In this document: in pieces, positions 16,288 through 23,639 of the stretch | How positions within the stretch are numbered: the stretch's first letter is position 1 | How the letters are laid out: the number at the start of each line of letters is the position of its first letter | Origin: Microbacterium sp. SORGH_AS_0969 | GTDB lineage: Bacteria; Actinomycetota; Actinomycetes; Actinomycetales; Microbacteriaceae | Length of the DNA stretch: 64,000 nucleotides | Assembly (NCBI RefSeq): GCF_030818255.1 | Contig: NZ_JAUTAG010000001.1 | Span: 3,100,001-3,164,000, forward strand | Direction of reading: 5' to 3' | Notes under the pieces: generated by a model | What the model saw: only the letters and a program-made list of their open reading frames with translations | Databases searched by the model: none | What the model was told of the DNA's origin: nothing | Translations under genes and position numbers: made by a program

Positions 16288-17514
16288 GGCTTATAGGCAA
16301 GAACGTGTGGATGGCTCGGGCGTGTCAGCTCCGTCCTGCCCATCCGGTTCGGATCCAGAGGCCTTCCTCGGCGGTGACGGCGGTGTCGTAGAGAGCTGGC
16401 TGTCCGTCGTCGTCGGGCTCGTCGGGTGTGGCCGGCGGGGTGGGCGTGATGGCGTGCCGGTGCGCGCGCTCGAGGGGAACCTCGTGCAGCAGCAGGAACC
16501 ACTCGACGGCTTTGCGGCGGTGCTCGGTGGGCATGCCCCGGTGATGGCGCAGAAGGTGGCGGATCTGACTGTTCAAACCCTCCAGGCGTGAAGTGGTGCG
16601 GGGGTTTCCGTGCTGGAGAGTGGTGAACACGTGCCCTGATTCTGCGGCGCGATGAAGGACATTCCAGGCTCGGCGGAGTTTGAAGTGGGTGAACCCGAAG
16701 TGCCCGTTCGCGTAGAGGGTGCGTTCTTTGGTGAGATGCCCGTGGGTCTGCCACCACGCTTGCAACGTGAGCCGCCAGGAGATGGCGTCATCGATGGTGT
16801 GGACCGCGGTCAACGCGAGGGAGATCTGGCGCAGGTCGCGGCCGGCGCGGGTGCGGGGATTGCGCGTCAGCTCGCGGGTGACGTTCAGTTGCAGGTGGAA
16901 GATGCAGCGTTGCACGGCGGTGTCGGGCCAGGTCGTGGCTAGGGCGGAGCGGATGCCGGAACCGCCGTCGGTGACGACGACGACCGGGGGCGGGACCTGT
17001 TCGAACAGGGCCGTCCACGCGGCGGTGGATTCTCGGGCGCACCACTGCCAGGCGAGGACGCGTCCGGTGTCGGATTGGGCGATGAGAAGGCACCAGGAGC
17101 CGATCCAGACACCGTCGACGAGGACGACATCGTGAACTTCGCCGGTGACCGGCATCACGGGCTGCAGACCCCAGCACCAGGCGGTGTCGTGACGAAATGA
17201 GCGCCCGGTTCCGCCGCCGATTTCCGCTTGCGTTGTTTTGCCCGTCAACCAGCGCAGGAACCGGCGCAGCTGCTCCCGCTCGCTCACGTCGCGTCGGGAG
17301 CGGACAGATGATGCGCCGCAGTCGGGGCAGCGCCATCGCTGTGTTCCGGCGGCGGTCTTACCGTTCTTCACCAGCCGAGCACCGCATATCACGCAGAGCG
17401 CCTGATTCGAGGGATGGTCCACGCCTAAGCGTCGCGGACCATGCACAACCCCGTTTCACCGCGTGATCGCGCGGCTAGATCACCATCCCATCCACACGTT
17501 CTTGCCTATAACCC
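16288..17514. mobile_element. IS256-family (IS1249-type) insertion sequence, complete, 1227 bp
   Basis: The ends are 26-27-bp imperfect inverted repeats that start GG(C or G)TTATAGGC and continue AAGAACGTGTGGATGG. The element is flanked by a perfect 8-bp target duplication TGGACGAG at 16280-16287 and 17515-17522, the size expected for the IS256 family. Removing the element and one duplication restores the sequence of repeat copy 1 exactly, which confirms both boundaries. The single transposase gene is intact, so the insertion looks recent and possibly still mobile. Confidence 0.93.
16325..17446 (-). CDS. IS1249-type transposase
   Basis: 373 residues. The N-terminus carries a zinc ribbon (CVICGARLVKNG followed by RCPDCGAS), then a small helical DNA-binding segment. 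The DDE nuclease core follows, with the first Asp in VLVDGVWIG, the second in VVVTDGGSGI, and a C-terminal glutamate region near TTSRLEGLNS. The reading frame is intact over nearly the whole element. The start is GTG at 17446; a second in-frame GTG nine codons later is possible. It is transcribed opposite to tRNA-Glu. Confidence 0.9.
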   Translation of the reverse strand: MHGPRRLGVDHPSNQALCVICGARLVKNGKTAAGTQRWRCPDCGASSVRSRRDVSEREQLRRFLRWLTGKTTQAEIGGGTGRSFRHDTAWCWGLQPVMPVTGEVHDVVLVDGVWIGSWCLLIAQSDTGRVLAWQWCARESTAAWTALFEQVPPPVVVVTDGGSGIRSALATTWPDTAVQRCIFHLQLNVTRELTRNPRTRAGRDLRQISLALTAVHTIDDAISWRLTLQAWWQTHGHLTKERTLYANGHFGFTHFKLRRAWNVLHRAAESGHVFTTLQHGNPRTTSRLEGLNSQIRHLLRHHRGMPTEHRRKAVEWFLLLHEVPLERAHRHAITPTPPATPDEPDDDGQPALYDTAVTAEEGLWIRTGWAGRS

Positions 17515-17522
17515 TGGACGAG

Positions 17523-17569
17523 GAGCCGCATGAGCGGGTTGGGCCCCACCGCCCGGAGGCTCCGCGCGC
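17523..17569 (+). repeat. direct repeat copy 2, second part
   Basis: This continues the 133-bp repeat after the insertion sequence and matches 16124-16170. Identity to copy 1 ends within the run CCGCGCGC. Confidence 0.85.
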
Positions 17570-17612
17570 TCGGCGGTGCGCGCCCGCCATGCGCAGAATC
17601 GGAGATGTGCAT

Positions 17613-17649
17613 CGGATTCGGATGCCGCGAGCACTGGCATCCGAATCCG
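17613..17649 (-). terminator. 14-bp perfect hairpin after the DUF4349 gene
   Basis: CGGATTCGGATGCC (17613-17626) and GGCATCCGAATCCG (17636-17649) pair fully around a 9-nt loop, 23 bp past the DUF4349 stop on the minus strand. Confidence 0.65.
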
Positions 17650-17671
17650 TTGGCGGCGTCCGACTCCGGCG

Positions 17672-18718
17672 TCACACGTCCGCGTCGGTCGACCGGCGAC
17701 GCCGGGCCCGCCGGACTCCCCACACCACCGCGCCGATCACCGCGGCCACGGCGAGCCAGGGGAGAAGGAAGCCCAGCCCGATCACGACGCCGTTCAGCGC
17801 GGCGACGAGACCGTTCCACCCCGCGACGAGGCCGTCGCCGAAGCCGGCGGGATCGGCCGAGACGGTCGAGGCCTGAGGGAGCACCTGCACCGACAGGGAC
17901 GACATCGCCACCTGGGACTCCAGGAGCGTCAGCTGCTGCCGGTCCGCATCCAGCTGCGCCTGGCGCTCGGCGAGAGCCGACTCGGCCGCGATGAGATCGC
18001 TCACCGAGGCGGCCTGTGCCATCAGCTCCGTCAGTCGAGCGACGGATGCCTCGGCGGCGGCGACGCGTGCCCGCAGGTCGACCGCCTGATCGGTGACATC
18101 GCTTCGGTTCACGCTCGACGCGGTCACGGTCCCGATGTCGGACAGGCCGTCCATGACGCCCGTGAGCTTGTCGGCGGGGACGCGGACGGTGACCCACGCG
18201 GTCGAGGGATCACCGCTCGCGCCCTGCGGCATATCCTGCCCCTCGAACGGCACCGCGCCGGACGCGCCGCCGACCTGCGACGATTCGACGTAGCCTCCGA
18301 CGGAGGTCGCGGCATCCGAGATCCCGGTGACAGCGGCGCCGACGTCGCTCGCCTCGACCGTGGCCGATCCGTTCGCGACGATCTCGCGCGTGGGAGCGCC
18401 GGGCGCGGCCTCGGTGACCGATCCATCGAGCGAGGGGGCATCGGCGGCACTACCCGCGGCCCCGGAGTACTGCTCCGTGAGGGCGTCCCCACCCGCGGCG
18501 GACTGCTCGAACAGAGCGCGACTGCCGCCGTTCATGACGGCGGGGCCGACGATGGCCGCGATCAGGACCACGCTGGCGGCCGCGGCGGTCCACCCGCCGA
18601 TCCGGGCGCGACGCCGCCGGCGATCGGTACGGACGGAGTCGCTGATGCGCGCGAAGATCACCCTCTCCATTGATTCGATCCGGTCGTCGTCGAGAGGGGG
18701 GAGCGTGGGGGTGTTCAT
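17672..18718 (-). CDS. DUF4349 membrane protein, possible anti-sigma partner
   Basis: 348 residues. A cytoplasmic N-terminus of about 42 residues is rich in charge; a transmembrane helix lies at about 43-65; the extracytoplasmic domain contains the DUF4349 core (about 115-300) with a predicted coiled coil in DLRARVAAAEASVARLTELM; a second helix lies near the C-terminus, followed by RRARRRR. Its ATG overlaps the stop of the upstream sigma gene by 4 bp (ATGA), so the two proteins are made together. The short cytoplasmic tail plus sigma coupling recalls membrane anti-sigma factors; I infer that role but see no zinc-binding anti-sigma motif. Confidence 0.82.
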   Translation of the reverse strand: MNTPTLPPLDDDRIESMERVIFARISDSVRTDRRRRRARIGGWTAAAASVVLIAAIVGPAVMNGGSRALFEQSAAGGDALTEQYSGAAGSAADAPSLDGSVTEAAPGAPTREIVANGSATVEASDVGAAVTGISDAATSVGGYVESSQVGGASGAVPFEGQDMPQGASGDPSTAWVTVRVPADKLTGVMDGLSDIGTVTASSVNRSDVTDQAVDLRARVAAAEASVARLTELMAQAASVSDLIAAESALAERQAQLDADRQQLTLLESQVAMSSLSVQVLPQASTVSADPAGFGDGLVAGWNGLVAALNGVVIGLGFLLPWLAVAAVIGAVVWGVRRARRRRSTDADV

Positions 18719-19275
18719 GGGGTCTCCGTCTCCATTGCGGTGGCGCGCATCCGGGACCGGATGCGGGAGAGGCGATTGCGCACCGTGCCGTGCGTGACGC
18801 CGAGATGCTCTGCCGCAGCCTGGTAGCCGTAGCCCTCGGCGGCGCACAGACGGAAGATCTCGCGATCCACCTCGCCGAGGCCGTCGACCTCGGCGAGGAT
18901 CGCACGCACCGTTTCCGCGTCGACGACCTCCTGCTCGACGTCGACGCGCGCAGGCATCTCCGGGTCGAGGGCGGCGTGCGCTCCGTGACGCGCCCGGGCA
19001 CGGAGGCGGTTCGCCGCCTGGAGGCGACAGACCGTCGCAAGCCACGGCAGGAGCGACGTCCCCTCCAGCGTCATACCGGGCAGCTTCTTCCACGCGACGA
19101 CGAACGTGTCCTGCACGACGTCGTCCGCATCGCTGGGATTGCCGACCAGGCCCAGTGCCGTCCAGTACACGGGGCGGACGTACGCGCGGTACAGCGATCG
19201 GAAGGCCATCTCCGACCCGCCCGCTGCGCGCGCGACGAGCGCCCTGTCGTCGATCACGTCGTCGGTCATCGGCAT
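18715..19275 (-). CDS. ECF-type RNA polymerase sigma factor
   Basis: 186 residues. Sigma region 2 covers about 15-85, with the -10 recognition helix DADDVVQDTFVVAWKKL. Region 4 covers about 120-175, with YGYQAAAEHLGVTHGTVRNRLSRIRSRM as its helix-turn-helix. There is no region 1 or 3, which is the ECF layout. The start used is ATG 19275; ATG 19269 is possible. It is translationally coupled to the DUF4349 membrane protein and diverges from terC. The regulon is unknown; ECF factors often activate their own promoter. Confidence 0.9.
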   Translation of the reverse strand: MPMTDDVIDDRALVARAAGGSEMAFRSLYRAYVRPVYWTALGLVGNPSDADDVVQDTFVVAWKKLPGMTLEGTSLLPWLATVCRLQAANRLRARARHGAHAALDPEMPARVDVEQEVVDAETVRAILAEVDGLGEVDREIFRLCAAEGYGYQAAAEHLGVTHGTVRNRLSRIRSRMRATAMETETP

Positions 19276-19444
19276 CCACTTCTCGTCGGGAGCGGCTCTG
19301 CGAGCACTCTCTCACTGAGAGGTGTTCGGGCGCGCGCGATCGTCTCACGGAGATACGCACGCAATGAGCACTACGTGCACAAGCCGCCCGCTGCGCAGGG
19401 GACGGCCGATAAACTAGAGCGTTTCCCCCCGAGAAAGGCCCGCG

Positions 19445-20515
19445 ATGGAGCTGCAGCTGGACCCGCTCTTCCAGACGATCACCCTCGTGGTGCTCGTGCT
19501 GATCCTGGTCGCGGATCTGCTGATCATCCTCAAGCGCCCTCACATCCCCGCGGCGAAGGAATCGACCCTGTGGGTCGTGTTCTACGTCACGCTCGCGCTC
19601 ATCTTCGCCGGAGTGCTGTGGATCGTCGCCGGGGGAGAGGTCGCGGGGCAGTTCGTCGCCGGCTGGCTGACCGAGTACAGCCTCTCGATCGACAACCTGT
19701 TCGTCTTCGTGCTGATCATGGGGCAGTTCGCGGTGCCCCGGCGCTATCAGCAGGAGGTGCTGATGGTGGGCATCATCATCGCGCTCATCCTGCGTGGGGC
19801 GTTCATCCTGGTCGGCGCGACCATCATCGAGAACTTCAGCCCGATCTTCTACCTGTTCGGCGCGTTCCTCGTGTACACCGCGATCCGCCAGGCCTTCCCG
19901 GGCGACGACCACGACGACGACACGCAGAAAGAGAATCTGATCGTGCGGACGCTCCGGCGCGTCCTGCCGATGAGCGACTCCTACGACGGCAAGAAGGTCA
20001 TCACGCGCGTGAACGGCAAGAAGCTGTTCACGCCCATGATCATCGTGTTCGTCGCGATCGGCGTGACCGACCTGCTGTTCGCGATCGACTCGATCCCCGC
20101 GATCTTCGGCATCACGCAGAGCCCGTTCATCGTCTTCACCGCCAACCTCTTCGCCCTCATGGGGCTGCGTCAGCTGTACTTCCTGCTCGGCGACCTGCTC
20201 GACCGCCTCAAGTACCTCCACTACGGCATCGCGTTCATCCTGGCGTTCATCGGCGTGAAGCTCGTCTTCCACGCGATGCACGTCAACGAGCTGTCGTTCC
20301 TCAACGGCGGCGAGCCCATCGAGTGGGCTCCCGAGATCTCGACCTGGGTGTCCCTCGCCGTCATCGTCCTGTCGATGGCGGTGGCGACGATCGCGAGCCT
20401 CGTCGCCGCGCGGGGTGAGTCGTCGTCCGCCGGGGCTCAGGATGCCGCTGCGGAAGTGGCGGGTGAGAAAGGGACGCCGGCGACGGTGGAGCAGCCCGAG
20501 CGCGACGGACGGTGA
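19445..20515 (+). CDS. TerC/Alx family integral membrane protein
   Basis: 356 residues with about nine transmembrane helices. The family's conserved acidic residues sit in membrane segments, in YSLSIDNLFVFVLIM and in LFAIDSIPAIFGIT. TerC/Alx proteins are linked to tellurite resistance and, for Alx-type members, manganese export. Length and layout fit Alx-type proteins better than minimal TerC. GAGAAAGG lies 9 nt before the ATG, and TAAACT about 30 nt further upstream is a likely -10 box. The C-terminal 40 residues are hydrophilic and Ala/Glu-rich. It stands alone, followed by tandem repeats. Confidence 0.9.
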   Translation: MELQLDPLFQTITLVVLVLILVADLLIILKRPHIPAAKESTLWVVFYVTLALIFAGVLWIVAGGEVAGQFVAGWLTEYSLSIDNLFVFVLIMGQFAVPRRYQQEVLMVGIIIALILRGAFILVGATIIENFSPIFYLFGAFLVYTAIRQAFPGDDHDDDTQKENLIVRTLRRVLPMSDSYDGKKVITRVNGKKLFTPMIIVFVAIGVTDLLFAIDSIPAIFGITQSPFIVFTANLFALMGLRQLYFLLGDLLDRLKYLHYGIAFILAFIGVKLVFHAMHVNELSFLNGGEPIEWAPEISTWVSLAVIVLSMAVATIASLVAARGESSSAGAQDAAAEVAGEKGTPATVEQPERDGR

Positions 20516-20523
20516 CCGAGGAG

Positions 20524-20691
20524 CCTGAGCCTGTCGAAGGGTCCGGGGGTCTGCGAGGGCCGGGGTGCAGCGCCGCGGCGTGAGGGCCCTGAGCCTGTCG
20601 AGGGGTCCGGGGCTCCGCGGGGGCCGGGGTGCAGCGCCGCGGCGTGAGGGCCCTGAGCCTGTCGAAGGGTCCGGGGGTCCGCGGGGGCCGG
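20524..20691. repeat. 64-bp tandem repeat, two full copies and one partial
   Basis: Copies begin at 20524, 20588 and 20652 with the core CCTGAGCCTGTCGAAGGG (GAGG in the second). The rest of each unit is a G-rich stretch ending GCAGCGCCGCGGCGTGAGGG; the third copy stops after about 40 bp. They fill the gap between terC and the convergent monooxygenase gene. Confidence 0.9.
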
Positions 20692-20718
20692 TGGCTTCGA
20701 CAGGCTCAGCCACCTGAG
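20690..20718. terminator. inverted copy of the repeat core, forming a hairpin
   Basis: TGGCTTCGACAGGCTCAGCCA (20692-20712) carries the core CTTCGACAGGCTCAG in reverse orientation to the three direct copies. It can fold on itself (TGGCT / AGCCA), and also pair with any of the upstream copies. It probably acts as a two-way terminator for the convergent genes. Confidence 0.5.
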
Positions 20719-20758
20719 GCCGCGACGGGGTGAACACCGAACTCCCGGCATCCGCCCG

Positions 20759-22072
20759 CTAGAACGCCCGCAGGTTCGCCTGCAGCCCGCCGTCGACGTA
20801 CTCCTCGCGCAGGATTCCTCGACGGCGCAGGATCGGCACGAGATCGTCGAGAAGACGGTGGACGGTGACCGGATGAAGGTCCCCCCACAGCAGGACGCCG
20901 TCGTTGCCCCACGTGCCCAGCTCCTCGATGCGGTCGGCGAACTCCTCGGCCGTCCCCACGAACCCGGAACCGTCGTTCAGCCGGCCGAGGCGCGCGTGCG
21001 CAGCCAGGATCGTCCGCAGCGGCGCGTCGGCGTCGTGCTTCCCGACGAGTCGTTTGATGCTGCCCTCCGACACGTGCTCGCCGAAGATCGAGCGATCGAG
21101 AGGACTGTCGAGGTCGAGACCGGTGAGATCCGTCTCGAGGTCGCTGGACTGCTTGCGCGCGATCGCGATCAACGCCTCCTCGGACGGATTCGCGGATGCC
21201 GCGACCAGACGGTCGGCCTCCTCCGGCGACGACACCAGCACCGGCTGGATCGCGAAGAGGATCTTGATGTCGGCGGCGTCGCGCCCCGCTGCCTCCGCCG
21301 CGGCGTGGATGCGTCCGCGGTAGGAGCGGATGCTCGCCTCGTCCAGCGGGGCGAGCGCCAACTGCACGTCCGAGTTGTGTCCTGCGAACGCCAGCCCGCG
21401 CCCCGAGCCGCCCGGTGAGACGATCGCCGGTTCGCCATCGGTGAAGGGGATCGCGTTGAGCGGACCGTCGAAGCCGAAGTGCTGACCGCGGTGGCGCGTG
21501 GCATCCAGTTTCGTCCCGTCGGCGTAGACGCCCGACTCCTCATCGACGACGAGCGCGCCCTCGCCCCAGCTCCGCCACAGTTGACGGATGCCGTCGAGCC
21601 ACTCCTCGGCCCGGTCGTAGGCCGCGTCGTGTCCGAGCTGCGGGGCCGTGGAGAAGTGGCGCGCACTGCCGGTGTCGGTGACGACGTTGAGTCCGAGACG
21701 GTGCCCGCTCAAGTGCTGGAGGGTCGCGAACTGTCGTGCCGCCGTATAGGGCAGGTATGCGGCCGGGTTGACCGTCGGCACGACCCCGAGATGCCGGGTC
21801 GCGGCGAAGAGGTACGGTGCGAGCAGCAGCGGATCGTGCTTGGGTCCACCGAAGGCGTGGCGCACCCGAAGATCGATCGTGTCGGCGCTTCCGAGCGAGG
21901 GGGCGTCCTCGATGATGAGGAGGTCGAAGCCCGCCTGCTCGAGAGTCCGCGCCGAGTCCTGGTACAGACCCGGTTCCGTCCAGCGGTGATTCCACCGGAG
22001 GTAGGGATGGCCCCAGCCGTGAGGGCCGAAGCCGCGCGCCAGGAACCACCCGAAGTGCTGCAAACGGCTCAC
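20759..22072 (-). CDS. LLM-class flavin-dependent monooxygenase (NtaA/SnaA/DszA type)
   Basis: 437 residues, the normal length for component A of two-component FMNH2-dependent monooxygenases. Segments recalling NtaA/DmoA-type enzymes are GLNVVTDTGSARHF, GHDAAYDRAEEWLDGIRQLW and the C-terminal DGVLLWGDLHPVTVHRLLDDLVP. It needs reduced flavin from a separate reductase that is not seen nearby. GTG 22072 overlaps the metY stop by 4 bp (GTGA), so it is coupled to metY. Many of these enzymes cleave C-S or C-N bonds; coupling to MetY suggests release of sulfur from an organosulfur compound. The substrate is inference. Confidence 0.85.
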   Translation of the reverse strand: MSRLQHFGWFLARGFGPHGWGHPYLRWNHRWTEPGLYQDSARTLEQAGFDLLIIEDAPSLGSADTIDLRVRHAFGGPKHDPLLLAPYLFAATRHLGVVPTVNPAAYLPYTAARQFATLQHLSGHRLGLNVVTDTGSARHFSTAPQLGHDAAYDRAEEWLDGIRQLWRSWGEGALVVDEESGVYADGTKLDATRHRGQHFGFDGPLNAIPFTDGEPAIVSPGGSGRGLAFAGHNSDVQLALAPLDEASIRSYRGRIHAAAEAAGRDAADIKILFAIQPVLVSSPEEADRLVAASANPSEEALIAIARKQSSDLETDLTGLDLDSPLDRSIFGEHVSEGSIKRLVGKHDADAPLRTILAAHARLGRLNDGSGFVGTAEEFADRIEELGTWGNDGVLLWGDLHPVTVHRLLDDLVPILRRRGILREEYVDGGLQANLRAF

Positions 22073-23379
22073 AGGACGACCGTTTCGCGCTCGGCGACGG
22101 GCACTCCCACGAGCGCCTGCTCGAGGTCGGCGAGGATGTCGGCGATGTCCTCGATCCCGATCGACAGGCGGATCGTGCCGGGGAACACCCCCGCGCGCTC
22201 GCGCTCCTCGAGCGTGCGAGCCGAGTGCGAGGTGCTCTGCGGGTGCAGCACGAGCGAGCGCACGTCGCCGAGGTGGGTCATGTGCGTGATGAGCTTCACG
22301 GACTGCACGAGATGGCGGGCGGCTTCGAGTCCGCCGCGCAGGGTCACGGTGAAGACCGAGCCGGTGCCGCGCGTGAGGTACCGCGCACCGAGATCGTGAT
22401 GCGGGTGGGAGGCGAGACCGACGTGATCGACGCGCTCGACCTCGGGGCGGTTCTCGAGCCACTGTGCGACCGCCAGAGCGTTCTGCGACTGCCTCTCGAC
22501 GCGCAGGCTCAGCGTCTCGATGCCCTGCCCGATCAGGAAGGCGTTCAGTGGCGACGGCGCGGGCCCGAAGCGCGGGGCCACGCTCTCGCGGATGTACGCG
22601 CCGCGTGCACGGGCGCCGTACTTCTCGGCATAGCTCGCCCCGCCGAGGCGGTCGGCGTGGACGAGGTGCGGGAAGAGATGACCGGATGCCGCGGCGTCGA
22701 AGCGTCCGTCGTCGACGATCACGCCCCCGAGCACGGCTCCCTGTCCGGCGAGGAACTTGCTCGCGGAGTGCACGACGATCGCCGCGCCGTGCTCGATCGG
22801 ACGCAGGAGGTACGGGGTCGTGAAGGTGCTGTCGACGACGAGCGGGATGCCGCGTTCCCGCCCGATCGCGGAGACCGCGGCGATGTCGAGCACGTCGTTG
22901 CGGGCGTTGGAGAGGGTCTCGGCGAAGAGTGCCTTCGTTCGCGGTGTGATGGCATCCCGCCACGCGTCGAGATCGGAGGTGTCGACGAACGTCGTCTCGA
23001 TGCCGAGGCGCGCGAGGTTGTCGAGGAGCAGACCGCGAGTGCCTTCGTAGATGTGCTCGGAGACCACGATGTGATCGCCCGCCCCGGCCAGGGCGAGCAG
23101 GGCGACGGTGACGGCGGCTTGTCCGCTCGAGACGAGGACCGCCTGATCGCCGCCCTCGAGGGAGGCGAGGCGGTTCTCCACGGCCTGCACGGTGGGGTTG
23201 CCCGTGCGCGTGTACCCGAATCCCGCGCCGGTGCCGAAGTGCTCGGCGGACTCGTCGAGGTCGGTGAACGTGAAGCCGGCGGTGAGGTAGATCGGCAGAG
23301 CGCGCGGCGAGGCGGGTACGGTCGTGGCACCCACGTGCACCTGTCGGGTTGAGAATCCGGGCTCTGCGTTCGCGGCCAT
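22069..23379 (-). CDS. metY: O-acetylhomoserine aminocarboxypropyltransferase (MetY type)
   Basis: 436-residue PLP enzyme of the Cys/Met metabolism family. It joins O-acetylhomoserine with sulfide to give homocysteine. The PLP lysine is K208 in HSASKFLAGQG; the N-terminal GYTRTGNPTV and SSGQAAV motifs are also family hallmarks. The frame opens upstream to 23436, but AAGGAG lies 8 nt before the ATG at 23379, which sets the start. Its stop overlaps the start of the flavin monooxygenase. I looked upstream for a SAM riboswitch and recognised none. It diverges from the leucine operon. Confidence 0.88.
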   Translation of the reverse strand: MAANAEPGFSTRQVHVGATTVPASPRALPIYLTAGFTFTDLDESAEHFGTGAGFGYTRTGNPTVQAVENRLASLEGGDQAVLVSSGQAAVTVALLALAGAGDHIVVSEHIYEGTRGLLLDNLARLGIETTFVDTSDLDAWRDAITPRTKALFAETLSNARNDVLDIAAVSAIGRERGIPLVVDSTFTTPYLLRPIEHGAAIVVHSASKFLAGQGAVLGGVIVDDGRFDAAASGHLFPHLVHADRLGGASYAEKYGARARGAYIRESVAPRFGPAPSPLNAFLIGQGIETLSLRVERQSQNALAVAQWLENRPEVERVDHVGLASHPHHDLGARYLTRGTGSVFTVTLRGGLEAARHLVQSVKLITHMTHLGDVRSLVLHPQSTSHSARTLEERERAGVFPGTIRLSIGIEDIADILADLEQALVGVPVAERETVVL

Positions 23380-23515
23380 GCGGCACGCTCCTTCCTGCGG
23401 CGTTCCGCCAGGCTCGCACGAGGTGTTCCGCGACACCGAAATGTGCGGCGTCGTGTTACGCCCGTCCTCACGTGCGCGGCACGCCCTGAGCGGCGAGACG
23501 GGTGAAGGCCGGTGG

Positions 23516-23521
23516 TATCGT
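23516..23521 (+). promoter_or_regulatory. candidate -10 box of the leu operon
   Basis: TATCGT ends 6 nt before the GTG of the leader peptide, the same spacing seen at many other starts here. Transcription would then begin at or next to the leader start codon. Confidence 0.45.
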
Positions 23522-23527
23522 GACGAG

Positions 23528-23578
23528 GTGCGGATCGTCGGCCTCCTCCTTAGCGGCCGCGACGAGACCTTGTTCTAG
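23528..23578 (+). CDS. leuL: leucine leader peptide (16 residues), ribosome-mediated attenuation
   Basis: GTG starts a 16-codon frame [16 protein letters not shown] that ends in TAG. Three consecutive leucine codons (CTC CTC CTT) sit at codons 6-8, with another leucine (TTG) at codon 15. Directly after the leucine run, CCGCGACGAGA and TCTCGTCGCGG form an 11-bp stem spanning the leader stop codon. leuC starts 62 bp later. Stalling at scarce leucyl-tRNA would change which hairpin forms and allow leuCD transcription. The leader was found by frame and codon content; I know of similar actinobacterial leu leaders. Confidence 0.75.
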   Translation: MRIVGLLLSGRDETLF

Positions 23579-23591
23579 GCCTTTCTCGTCG
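23557..23591 (+). promoter_or_regulatory. attenuator hairpin overlapping the end of the leucine leader
   Basis: CCGCGACGAGA, starting at 23557, and TCTCGTCGCGG, ending about 23594, are perfect complements. The next stretch (TCGTCGCGGG) can compete for the left arm, so alternative folds are available before leuC. No clear T-run is seen. Confidence 0.6.
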
Positions 23592-23639
23592 CGGAGTTCG
23601 TCGCGGGCCTCACACCCCTCCCGAGGAGAAACGCAAACC

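Noticed and set aside
16038..17569. attL/attR pair of an integrated genomic island at tRNA-Glu
   Set aside because: The copies are only 31 bp apart apart from the IS, identity runs past the terminator, and no integrase lies between them. Tandem duplication explains it better.
20524..20718. CRISPR-like array
   Set aside because: The units are contiguous, vary little and have no spacers; no cas gene is nearby.
18719..20737. Minus-strand frame of over 1000 codons extending the DUF4349 gene upstream across the sigma gene and terC
   Set aside because: Only the last 348 codons encode protein-like sequence. The upstream part is a shadow of the sigma factor and terC.
23380..23515. SAM riboswitch upstream of metY
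   Set aside because: I could not find the conserved core of any SAM riboswitch class by eye; an Rfam scan would settle it.
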